This document shows, piece by piece, positions 1 to 6,762 of a stretch of DNA of 43,909 bases. The number at the start of each line of letters is the position of its first letter. Positions within the stretch are counted from its first letter, which is position 1. Below the pieces are notes generated by a model. The model had not been told where the DNA came from. It saw nothing but the letters and a program-made list of their open reading frames with translations, and searched no databases. Made by a program: the position numbers and the translations under genes. The stretch is taken from assembly GCA_007375725.1 (NCBI GenBank), contig VMEV01000017.1, forward strand, positions 1 through 43,909, written 5' to 3'. Source of the stretch: Parcubacteria group bacterium Greene0416_36. Lineage in GTDB: Bacteria; Patescibacteriota; Patescibacteriia; VMEV01.

Positions 1-201
1 AATTACCATCAAGCTATTTTCGGAAATTTAAATCGTCATTTCGCCCAATCCATCAGCCCTTCTAAATAGTTTTACACAGGATTAGTTGACACTACCTCAT
101 ACTAGTCTCCTGTTTGTAGTCTGTTCACTTCTAATCGTACACTTTACTAGATCATATGGTATCAGATTCACGGAATTATTTCAATTCAGATAATCTTAAA
201 A
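1..201. other. Unassigned left edge of window
   Basis: I see no convincing gene, RNA or strong hairpin in these bases. They lie downstream of the STAS-like gene, which reads toward the edge. A TTGACA hexamer at about 94 on the plus strand has no good -10 partner. Confidence 0.5.
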
Positions 202-498
202 TCAGATAATCGTGAATTTACTTTTATTTATTTCCTCCAATAATTCCAAGGTCGCTCTGACCGATATATTATCGGTATTTTGTAAAATCAATCTCTTTCC
301 ATATTCCTTCATTAAGGGAGTTAAAAATTCATCTCCCCAAGACGGAGAAAACGTGATGACTCCTTCAAAATCCACAAAAAGTTGTTCCTCCCCAGACAAA
401 GCCGACAAATTTGGCCTAAACGCAAGATAAGCTTCTTTCCCAAGCTGTCTGGATGTTAATGTTGTTCCAAATTTTACTAATGATATATTCATAAACAA
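202..498 (-). CDS. STAS-like protein (DUF4325 type)
   Basis: A 98-residue soluble protein. It has the features of the short STAS-like family DUF4325: a central 'LFVDFEGVITFSPSWGDEF' stretch where a strand is followed by a Ser-containing loop, and a Leu/Ile-rich C-terminal helix. In classical partner-switching systems STAS proteins bind GHKL kinases; whether this small family does the same is inference. It begins 3 nt after the stop of the upstream gene, which encodes a GHKL ATPase fused to a DNA-binding domain, so the two are almost certainly co-translated. The ATG at 498 has an in-frame ATG two codons later (492) that could also serve. Confidence 0.7.
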   Translation of the reverse strand: MFMNISLVKFGTTLTSRQLGKEAYLAFRPNLSALSGEEQLFVDFEGVITFSPSWGDEFLTPLMKEYGKRLILQNTDNISVRATLELLEEINKSKFTII

Positions 499-501
499 AT
501 A

Positions 502-1233
502 TTAAAACTCTATTTTCGCAATACACCCTCTAATAAAATCAGACACTTCTTCAATATTTAAATCTTTTTTTCTTTCACTAAGCCTTAATTGAGCATTCCC
601 TGTTTGAAAAAATAATTTGACTCCCGATTTTTCGATATTTCGTCTTACGAATTTCAAACCATTCCCTCTCTGTTCTGGTGCTCTTCCTGTAACAATTTCG
701 GTAAAAGCAACATATAATGCCTGACTAGGCGTTTCCAATTCCGGCTTGACTCTTTTCAATGTTTTTAATATCCCTTGTCCTCTATCCGCCAGGACAATCG
801 TTTTTCTAGAGAGATCATAAGCGAAAAAAATCCCAGGTATATCCGCCCAATTGCCAATATTATGATCAAAAGAATTATTTCCGATTTCTCCAACCATGGC
901 TGTGATGAGAGGATAAATGGATTCTAATCCTTGCAAGTGACTCAATTCATTCCCGAATCTTTGGAGCCGAGCATTAAAAATCGAAAAGTCACTGCAATAA
1001 TAACCTGAATAAGGCTCGAAACCTTTTTCATCCGAACTCCAGCTCCATCCTAATTTAAAAATATTAGCTTTTTTGATGAGCTCATCGACGTCTTCTCTTT
1101 TGTAATAACGATGTTTGACAATTTCGGTTCTGGGAAAAGATTCTAATTTTTTGGCTTTATCCCAACGCCTCAGCGTATCTTTTGAAACTCCCAATAATTC
1201 AGATGCCCTGCCAATCGATATTTTATTCTCCAT
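502..1233 (-). CDS. MerR-like HTH fused to GHKL ATPase domain
   Basis: 243 residues. Residues 1-55 form a MerR/excisionase-type helix-turn-helix ('ASELLGVSKDTLRRWDKAKK', then the wing 'RYYKREDVDEL'). From about residue 120 the GHKL fold is visible: N-box 'EIGNNSFDHN', G1 'DRGQGI', G2 'RGNGLKFV'. No HisA-type phosphoacceptor or sensor domain is present, so this looks like an anti-sigma-like ATPase rather than a histidine kinase. It is followed after 3 nt by the STAS-like gene. The promoter at 1262-1290 overlaps a direct repeat that could be its own operator. There is no SD before the ATG. ATP binding is supported by motifs; the target DNA is unknown. Confidence 0.75.
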   Translation of the reverse strand: MENKISIGRASELLGVSKDTLRRWDKAKKLESFPRTEIVKHRYYKREDVDELIKKANIFKLGWSWSSDEKGFEPYSGYYCSDFSIFNARLQRFGNELSHLQGLESIYPLITAMVGEIGNNSFDHNIGNWADIPGIFFAYDLSRKTIVLADRGQGILKTLKRVKPELETPSQALYVAFTEIVTGRAPEQRGNGLKFVRRNIEKSGVKLFFQTGNAQLRLSERKKDLNIEEVSDFIRGCIAKIEF

Positions 1234-1261
1234 ATATAATCAAAAAATAGTATCTAAATAC

Positions 1262-1290
1262 AGAATACACAAAAAACCAAACCTATGCAA
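1262..1290 (-). promoter_or_regulatory. Sigma70-type promoter of HTH-GHKL gene
   Basis: On the minus strand TTGCAT (1285-1290), 17 bp, TATTCT (1262-1267). The predicted start lies about 22 nt before the ATG at 1233. The -35 box is inside the repeated motif at 1277-1299. Confidence 0.5.
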
Positions 1291-1397
1291 ATGGTAATTA
1301 GCAGATTATATAAAAAGACAGATATTTATCTTATATTAGCTATTTTTTATATCTTATCTACTTTTTAAGAAATATCAAACCTATGCAAATAGCAATT
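1277..1397. repeat. Two direct repeats upstream of HTH-GHKL gene
   Basis: The motif CAAACCTATGCAAAT occurs at 1278-1292 and again at 1377-1391, about 98 bp apart, with similar bases (AATT) downstream of both. The nearer copy covers the -35 box of the HTH-GHKL gene. Placement and spacing fit a pair of operator sites; binding is inference. Confidence 0.55.
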
Positions 1398-1419
1398 TAG
1401 TTTTTTTCAAACACCCCCC

Positions 1420-1458
1420 AAAAAACTTCGCCACGTCGCCCTTAGGGCGACGTGGCGA
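1420..1458 (-). terminator. Intrinsic terminator after small basic ORF
   Basis: A perfect 14-bp G/C-rich stem (TCGCCACGTCGCCC, 1428-1441, and its complement at 1445-1458) with a 3-nt loop. On the minus strand the stem is followed by AGTTTTTT. It lies downstream of the small basic gene ending at 1494. Confidence 0.75.
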
Positions 1459-1493
1459 GCCACGACACATTAAAAAATATCTTCGAAAAAAAA

Positions 1494-1619
1494 CTATTTC
1501 TTCTTTCTCTTGGCCGCTTTTTTCTCCAGCATCACTTTTTTGATGGCCAATCGCTTCTTAGTTTTGGGAGAATGTTTTGATTTTTTGTGAGGACCAAGAG
1601 ACCCGATTCTTTTTCCCAT
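1494..1619 (-). CDS. Tiny highly basic protein (41 aa)
   Basis: The ATG at 1619 starts a 41-residue product in which roughly half of the residues are Lys or Arg, beginning 'MGKRIGSLGPHKKSKHS' and ending in a run of Lys/Arg. An upstream in-frame ATG (1688) would add an unrelated hydrophobic stretch, so I prefer the shorter form. Composition resembles small ribosomal or nucleic-acid-binding proteins, but I recognise no family. It is bracketed by its own terminator (1420-1458) and the terminator of the pilin unit (1696-1723), so it appears to be an independent transcript. A possible -10 (TATTCT) lies at about 1657-1662. Confidence 0.55.
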   Translation of the reverse strand: MGKRIGSLGPHKKSKHSPKTKKRLAIKKVMLEKKAAKRKKK

Positions 1620-1695
1620 ATAATTTTTTTCATTTAATAAAAGATTTCTTTTTAAGAATACTGGATAATTAAGAAACAATCCAATCACGAAAAAT

Positions 1696-1723
1696 AAAAA
1701 AACTCTCGTTGAAGAGTTTTTTT
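1696..1723 (-). terminator. Terminator at end of pilus set 1
   Basis: An 11-bp stem AAAAAAACTCT (1696-1706), loop CGTTGA, then the complement (1713-1723). It is A/T-flanked on both sides and so may work in both directions. It lies just beyond the pilin stop at 1742. Confidence 0.75.
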
Positions 1724-1741
1724 ATTTTTTTTGAATAAATT

Positions 1742-2209
1742 CTATCGGGTAACCGTAATAGTGGCTGCCTGTTCGGCATCCGGCGCGCAGACCGTCACCC
1801 GGCCATTGGCGCTTTTGGCGATATGGTATCCTGCCCCGTTAGTCGTAGATCCGGTTGGATCAGTTGGAACGGAAACAACATATTTTTGATTGGCAGTGAT
1901 CACCGAGAGGTCAACAAGTCCTGTACAGGCGCCGCCCGTCTTGCAGACTTCATTCGTTGCGGTTGTGGCGCAAGTGTCGTTCGCTGGAATCGAGGCTGGA
2001 ATAGTGCCATTATTATCCAACATATATTGATAAACCGCGTTTAAAATTGTATTTACATCTGATCGCCGCTGTGAATTGCGAGTATCTGCCAATTGTTTCG
2101 CTGGGTTGATGGCCACAATGACGATGCCCGCAAGAATGGCAATAGCTGCCACGACCAAAAGAATTTCCAATAATGTAAATCCTCGATGCTGATTATTAAA
2201 AATATTCAT
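1742..2209 (-). CDS. Type IV pilin / major-type prepilin
   Basis: 155 residues with a class III leader: a short N-terminus, the cleavage motif G|FTLLE (Glu at mature position 5), then the hydrophobic helix 'ILLVVAAIAILAGIVIVA'. The motif 'NPAKQLADTRNSQRRSDVN' continues the alpha1 helix, as in many Gram-positive and CPR pilins. The C-terminal domain has four Cys that could form disulfides. It would be processed by PilD and assembled into the fibre at the membrane. It is last in pilus set 1 and has a possible promoter of its own (2258-2287). The pilin at 36885 has the same layout. There is no SD. Confidence 0.9.
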   Translation of the reverse strand: MNIFNNQHRGFTLLEILLVVAAIAILAGIVIVAINPAKQLADTRNSQRRSDVNTILNAVYQYMLDNNGTIPASIPANDTCATTATNEVCKTGGACTGLVDLSVITANQKYVVSVPTDPTGSTTNGAGYHIAKSANGRVTVCAPDAEQAATITVTR

Positions 2210-2257
2210 AAAATGAATTAGAAATTTTTTTTTGAAATAAAAAGAAAAATTTTATTT

Positions 2258-2287
2258 ATTGTAACATTTTTTAGTATTCAATACCAA
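2258..2287 (-). promoter_or_regulatory. Possible promoter of pilin gene
   Basis: TTGGTA (2282-2287), 18 bp, TACAAT (2258-2263) on the minus strand, in the 96-bp gap before the pilin ATG at 2209. The match is moderate. A separate promoter would suit a highly expressed pilin. Confidence 0.4.
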
Positions 2288-2305
2288 AAAGCACGGTGGA
2301 CAAGA

Positions 2306-2758
2306 TTAGGAAGAAAAATCAGCTACTTCTCTCCAAGAAGAAATTTGTATCTGGGGAATTACGGTTGCAATTACGATTTCTACTTTGCGAACAACATCCC
2401 CTTCTTGTGCTTTTGTACGGATTTTAAGATTAACGCCGCCTCCACCTAATACTGACAAAATTTCGCACTGCTTGCCATCAATCGTCCGGGTTTCATTGCC
2501 AATATAGTTGGCACCCAAGCGTACTTTATTGAGCGCATATTCAGCGCAGGCATTGGCCAGGGCTTTCGCTGATTGCGATTGGTAGGCCACTAAATTATTT
2601 TTGGATACCCCCGTTGATAATACTAATAATGACACATTGACGACTAATCCGACCGCGCTGACAATCAGAATACTCAAAAGGGTATTAAACCCGCATCTAA
2701 ACCATCGATTATCGCAGCGAGGCGGACCCATAAAATGTTTTTGTAAACTCATAGGCAT
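2306..2758 (-). CDS. PilX-like minor pilus protein
   Basis: 150 residues with one N-terminal hydrophobic helix ('GFNTLLSILIVSAVGLVVNV'). This resembles PilX/GspK-type minor pilins, which often lack the Glu at +5. The segment 'AKALANACAEYALNKVRLG' after the helix matches the conserved start of these proteins. The first ATG overlaps the upstream prepilin gene by about 50 nt; the ATG at 2731 would reduce this to 23 nt. Its role would be in pilus priming complexes (family knowledge). Position after PilV- and PilW-like genes supports the call. Confidence 0.65.
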   Translation of the reverse strand: MPMSLQKHFMGPPRCDNRWFRCGFNTLLSILIVSAVGLVVNVSLLVLSTGVSKNNLVAYQSQSAKALANACAEYALNKVRLGANYIGNETRTIDGKQCEILSVLGGGGVNLKIRTKAQEGDVVRKVEIVIATVIPQIQISSWREVADFSS

Positions 2759-3221
2759 TTCTATTATTGGGGTTTGTATGGGAGAAAGTCAACTCCACAG
2801 AAATGATTCCCCGCGTTCCAGCGCGAGACAGATTTTTGAAGGCGACACTTTCAACAATAATCGAAGCCGACGTTAAAGATATGGGGCTTCCAGAGCCTTC
2901 AGTCATTCGGAGAACAGAATTCGACAGATCTATTACGGTTGGGTTTTTGGAATTATCATCTATATTGATGGAAAGCGTGGCGCTACTATTTCCTACGGCA
3001 GGACTGTTGACGGCGGCCGCGTTGCGGAGTGTCTGCAATAGGAGATCCAGGGTCTGTCTGCCCGAAGTCTCCACCTCTGCAATCGTTTGATGTTTGACTC
3101 TTGTTTCTACGAGCGACAGCGCCAATAGAGACAAGGCAATCAAAATAAAAGCAGCAATGCTCATGGAAAGCAAAAGTTCAACTAACGTGAATCCTTTTGG
3201 ACTGGTAAACAACATAATCAT
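2709..3221 (-). CDS. PilW/GspJ-like minor prepilin
   Basis: 170 residues. The leader 'SPKG|FTLVELLLSMSIAAF' has Glu at +5 and a hydrophobic helix. The rest is a beta-rich domain ('SGRQTLDLLLQTLRNAAAV') typical of PilW/GspJ minor pilins. It starts 6 nt after the stop of the PilV-like gene and overlaps the next gene, so it is translationally coupled within set 1. The exact subtype is inferred from gene order. Confidence 0.8.
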   Translation of the reverse strand: MIMLFTSPKGFTLVELLLSMSIAAFILIALSLLALSLVETRVKHQTIAEVETSGRQTLDLLLQTLRNAAAVNSPAVGNSSATLSINIDDNSKNPTVIDLSNSVLRMTEGSGSPISLTSASIIVESVAFKNLSRAGTRGIISVELTFSHTNPNNRNAYEFTKTFYGSASLR

Positions 3222-3227
3222 TTAATT

Positions 3228-4085
3228 TTAGCCACCACCTACTGCAAAATTGACGGTTTTTTGGCTGCTGTCTCCCATCGTAAAGGTGATCGACATATTG
3301 GTATTTTCCATGGGAAGACTGAATTTCATATTATCAATATCCACCGTAGTCGTCCCATTGATCGAATAATCTACGATATTCAGTTCGGTTCCTCGAGGCT
3401 GGCTGCCTGTCGGAGTCCCCGGGCCGGTTAAAGACCAGACGGTATCCACTCCAATACGGATGCGTTCAATCAGCGAACTGTCATTTCCTGTCCAGGACAC
3501 GGTCATTTTGTCGATGGTGATAGGCGTGGTGCCCGTATTTTGGAGATGTAGGCTACGGATTTCTTTATTATCTCCGCTCAATGTGATATCCGCAGTATTG
3601 ATGTTCAAACTGTTCGCTTGCCAAGCTGACGGCTGTCTCCAATAAATCAGCTCGGTGACCAGAGAAACATTTCCCTGCCTTTGCGGATTTTGCTGCCAAG
3701 TTATATTGGAAGTGATTTGTTTAGTATCGGCATCGACATCGGCAATCACGATTGAACGGGTAAAAATATCTTTAATATCCTGGGTGCCCAAGAATCCCCA
3801 TTGTCCTCCTGACTGAACCAAGCCGCGGGTGCCTGCAGTAAGATTACCGAAATTTTCTTCTCCAATATTTCGTGTCGCCTCCAGGCCTTCCTCGGCCAAA
3901 TAAAGCGCCCGAAGCTGCGCTCCGCTATAGAATAAGCTCTCCCGGGAAGTAATCAAGGCGCTCATAAACACTCCAATAACAATCATAAAAGTAGCGCTGG
4001 AAAGCAACACTTCCACCAAAGTCAGGCCCGAATGGCTAGTAGCTAACGGTGCCTTTGGAATTAATCGTGACCGAGCGCGTTTCAT
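3228..4085 (-). CDS. PilV-like minor prepilin with long C-terminal domain
   Basis: 285 residues. The leader is 'SHSG|LTLVEVLLSSATFMI', with Leu instead of Phe at +1 and Glu at +5. The segment 'RALYLAEEGLEATRNI' after the helix is characteristic of PilV/GspI-like and CPR minor pilins. The extra C-terminal half is beta-rich with many Thr/Ser and Asn and could be a tip or adhesive domain (inference). It overlaps the preceding FimT/GspH-like gene by 50 nt. An N-terminal extension of about 20 charged residues precedes the cleavage site. Confidence 0.8.
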   Translation of the reverse strand: MKRARSRLIPKAPLATSHSGLTLVEVLLSSATFMIVIGVFMSALITSRESLFYSGAQLRALYLAEEGLEATRNIGEENFGNLTAGTRGLVQSGGQWGFLGTQDIKDIFTRSIVIADVDADTKQITSNITWQQNPQRQGNVSLVTELIYWRQPSAWQANSLNINTADITLSGDNKEIRSLHLQNTGTTPITIDKMTVSWTGNDSSLIERIRIGVDTVWSLTGPGTPTGSQPRGTELNIVDYSINGTTTVDIDNMKFSLPMENTNMSITFTMGDSSQKTVNFAVGGG

Positions 4086-4467
4086 TGTTCGGAGAAGTTA
4101 AAATTAAAGTGCCTGTAGTTTGCGGCAAGCCTGTAAATTTGGCAAATATCACTTCAGTCACCCCCGATAGAATTATACTCTCATAAATGGAGGATATTTG
4201 ATCGTAAGCCGTATCGCGCGACGCATAGCTAGATCCCTTAAAAAGCAAAATGCTTCCAGTATCCGCCTTAACACCCCAGCTGGAATCTCCACTGGAAGCT
4301 TGAGCCAAGGTTTGGGCGCTACGCAGAGATTGCGTAAAAGAATAAGATGCAATGTCGAGTCCTGTTCTATTTTGAAATTGAATGGAAATAGGAAAAGCCA
4401 CGAGAGCTAAAATAGCCACAACAGAGACAGACAAAAGCGCCTCGAGCAAAGTGAAGCCTTGGGGCAT
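4036..4467 (-). CDS. FimT/GspH-like minor prepilin
   Basis: The ATG at 4467 gives 143 residues starting 'MPQG|FTLLEALLSVSVVAI', a clean prepilin leader. The longer reading frame (to 4551) would overlap the platform gene and add a non-leader stretch, so it is rejected. The body ('SFTQSLRSAQTLAQAS') resembles FimT/GspH. The ATG follows the stop of the platform protein by 1 nt, so coupling is tight. It is the first of four minor pilins in set 1. Confidence 0.8.
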   Translation of the reverse strand: MPQGFTLLEALLSVSVVAILALVAFPISIQFQNRTGLDIASYSFTQSLRSAQTLAQASSGDSSWGVKADTGSILLFKGSSYASRDTAYDQISSIYESIILSGVTEVIFAKFTGLPQTTGTLILTSPNNETRSVTINSKGTVSY

Positions 4468-4468
4468 A

Positions 4469-5527
4469 TTAAATCGTATTAAGCCCGCCGATGAGGCCAT
4501 AAATAGGCATAATGACAGCCAAAGCCACCCCCAGCACCGCCAGCCATACAATCACTAGTAGCAAGGGCTCTATTAAAACGGCGACATTTTTGGTGGCCTC
4601 TTCCGTGCGCACTTCAAAAATTTCTCCAATTCGCAAAAAAGTATCATAGAGCTTTCCCGATTGTTCCCCAGCTACGATCATCTGCTGAATAGCGATAGGA
4701 ATGAGCTTGTTTGATTTCGGGTATAGGGAAAAAGACCGGCTGAAAGTATTGCCATTGGATAGAGACTCAACAAAATAATGGTACAAATTTCGATAAGCTT
4801 CAAAGGAGGCTGTATCGCGAAGCGACCGCAGTGAATCTATAATGGGAACTCCGGCATGAAGCAAGGTCCCCATTACATAACCGATGCGGGCGAGTTCCAC
4901 TTCTTGAATCAATTTGTTGATGACAGGGGTTGATAAAATGATTCCTTGTCCTATCCAGCGAGTTTTTCGGAAAAAAAAGATAAAATAAATGATGACTAAA
5001 AAACCGCCAATGCCTCCAGGAATGGCCCAAATGCCATTTTCTTTCAAAAAAGCCCCCACTTTGATAAGGATTTTTGTAATCAAGGGAAGCTCGATATGGA
5101 GCTGAGAAAAAACAGAAGAAAGGTTCGGCAGAATCCACCACGCTACTCCAATTCCGATCACTGAAGCCAAGGACAATATAAAAACAGGATAAAGCATGGC
5201 AGAGCGGATTTTGGATTCAAAAAGGCGGTCTTTTTTTTGCTGGACAACAATCACTTCAAGGTTTTGAAACAGATTGCCGGACTGCTCTCCCAGCTTAATC
5301 AGCTCAATCACATGAGGCTTGAATAAATGAGTTTTTTCCAAAGCTCGATCCATAGGCTCTCCGGCCATAATGGATTCTTTTACGCTCCGAATCACCTCTT
5401 TCATGGTACGCGATTTTATCTCTCCGCCCATGACATCGAGAGCGGATATGATATCCATACCCGCATTCAGGAGCATGATTAGGTTTTCGATAAAATATTC
5501 TTTTTCCTTGCCTCCATTAAAGATCAT
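4469..5527 (-). CDS. pilC: Type IV pilus inner-membrane platform protein (set 1)
   Basis: 352 residues of the PilC/GspF family: two T2SSF repeats (about 10-135 and 215-340), each with the 'G..L..AL' pattern and the motif 'LGEQSGNLFQNLE' / 'AGEQSGKLYDTFL', and three membrane segments (about 108-133, 160-185, 320-345). It lacks the extra N-terminal domain seen in the set 2 homologue (38585-39805) and is about 50 residues shorter. Its start overlaps the ATPase stop by 4 nt (ATGA). It anchors the assembly ATPase and extrudes pilins at the cytoplasmic membrane. Confidence 0.9.
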   Translation of the reverse strand: MIFNGGKEKEYFIENLIMLLNAGMDIISALDVMGGEIKSRTMKEVIRSVKESIMAGEPMDRALEKTHLFKPHVIELIKLGEQSGNLFQNLEVIVVQQKKDRLFESKIRSAMLYPVFILSLASVIGIGVAWWILPNLSSVFSQLHIELPLITKILIKVGAFLKENGIWAIPGGIGGFLVIIYFIFFFRKTRWIGQGIILSTPVINKLIQEVELARIGYVMGTLLHAGVPIIDSLRSLRDTASFEAYRNLYHYFVESLSNGNTFSRSFSLYPKSNKLIPIAIQQMIVAGEQSGKLYDTFLRIGEIFEVRTEEATKNVAVLIEPLLLVIVWLAVLGVALAVIMPIYGLIGGLNTI

Positions 5528-6717
5528 AAAGATTCTTCCTTAAAAAACTCTTCAGGTGCCTGGGCAACGCGGAGCACTTCAGCAAAAGTGGTTACTCCCT
5601 GGCTGACCTTCTCCAGACCATCTTCAAACATACTGACGGTTCCTTCTTTTCGTGCCAAGGCCGCTATTTCACGTTTGGAGACATTTTTTAGAATCAGCTC
5701 CTGCATGGAGGGCGTATTTTTTATGAATTCAAATAAAGCAATGCGGCCTTTATAACCTGTTTCCGAGCAAGTCGAACATCCTTTCCCTTTAAAAAGTTTG
5801 GTTCCGCGAAATAGTTTGTGGGCTTTGCCTCCAAAATCAAGATCCTCCTCTTTACAATTGTCACAAATGCGGCGGGCGAGCGTTTGGGCAACGACTATCT
5901 GCAGAGTAGACGCCAAAAGAAAACGCTCGGTACCCATATCCAAGAGGCGTGAAGGAGCTGTGGCGGCATCGTTGGCGTGGAAAGTAGAAAGAAGCAGGTG
6001 ACCCGTCAGAGCTGCGTTGACTGCAATTTCAGCAGAATCTTTATCCCTGATTTCACCTAAAAAAATAACATCTGGGTCTTGGCGAACAATGGATCGAAGG
6101 CCTCTGGAAAAAGTCAGGCCGGTTTGAGTATTGACTTGGATATGATTCACTCCTGCAAGTTTATATTCCACCGGATCCTCGATCGTGGTGATGTTCACGT
6201 CTGGCTGGTTCAGATGCTTTAGAAGAGCATATAATGTCGTTGTTTTTCCGGATCCTGTCGGCCCTACGACCAAAATCATTCCAAAAGGCTTTTCAGCCGC
6301 TTCTACCAGAAGCTTCTGGTTGGGCTCCGAGAGACCCAAGTCGCCAAGGCTGTATTCGCGGACATATTCAGTCAGGATACGCATCACCACTTTTTCACCA
6401 TCCAAGGTCGGCATGATTGAGACGCGGACATTAATTCTCTGTTCTCCTTTCTGGTAGCGCAAGCTACCGTCCTGTGCCGAAAAATGTTCATCCGTTCGCA
6501 GATGGGACAAAACCTTGATGCGGTTGAGCACGTTCTCATAATAGATTTTTTCAAAAGATCCCATGGGGTGCAGCACTCCGTCAATGCGGAAGCGCACTCC
6601 CACTTTTGCTTCTTGAGGCTCCATGTGGATATCAGAAGCGCGATGCTGCACGGCATTCTCAAAAATCTTATCAAAGATTTCAGCAGACATCTGAATAATT
6701 TTATCTTGTATCAACAT
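5524..6717 (-). CDS. PilB/GspE-family assembly ATPase lacking N1 domain (set 1)
   Basis: 397 residues. Visible motifs: the N2 start 'RASDIHMEPQ', Walker A 'GPTGSGKTTTLYALL', the Asp-box region 'TTIEDPVEY', Walker B 'DPDVIFLGEIRD', His-box 'TGHLLLSTFHAND', and a CxxC...CxxC zinc module ('CDNC', 'CSTC'). The zinc module marks an extension-type ATPase rather than PilT. The N-terminal T2SSE_N domain present in set 2 PilB is absent. It follows the histidine kinase by 46 nt and overlaps the platform gene by 4 nt. It probably powers assembly of the fibre built from the adjacent minor pilins. Confidence 0.88.
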   Translation of the reverse strand: MLIQDKIIQMSAEIFDKIFENAVQHRASDIHMEPQEAKVGVRFRIDGVLHPMGSFEKIYYENVLNRIKVLSHLRTDEHFSAQDGSLRYQKGEQRINVRVSIMPTLDGEKVVMRILTEYVREYSLGDLGLSEPNQKLLVEAAEKPFGMILVVGPTGSGKTTTLYALLKHLNQPDVNITTIEDPVEYKLAGVNHIQVNTQTGLTFSRGLRSIVRQDPDVIFLGEIRDKDSAEIAVNAALTGHLLLSTFHANDAATAPSRLLDMGTERFLLASTLQIVVAQTLARRICDNCKEEDLDFGGKAHKLFRGTKLFKGKGCSTCSETGYKGRIALFEFIKNTPSMQELILKNVSKREIAALARKEGTVSMFEDGLEKVSQGVTTFAEVLRVAQAPEEFFKEESL

Positions 6718-6762
6718 AATAAGTAATTAAAACTTGAATGTAATTTGCTGCTCCTCCCTAGA

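Noticed and set aside
4468-4551. Longer start for the FimT/GspH-like prepilin
   Set aside because: It would put 28 residues before the prepilin leader and overlap pilC; the ATG at 4467 gives a standard leader.
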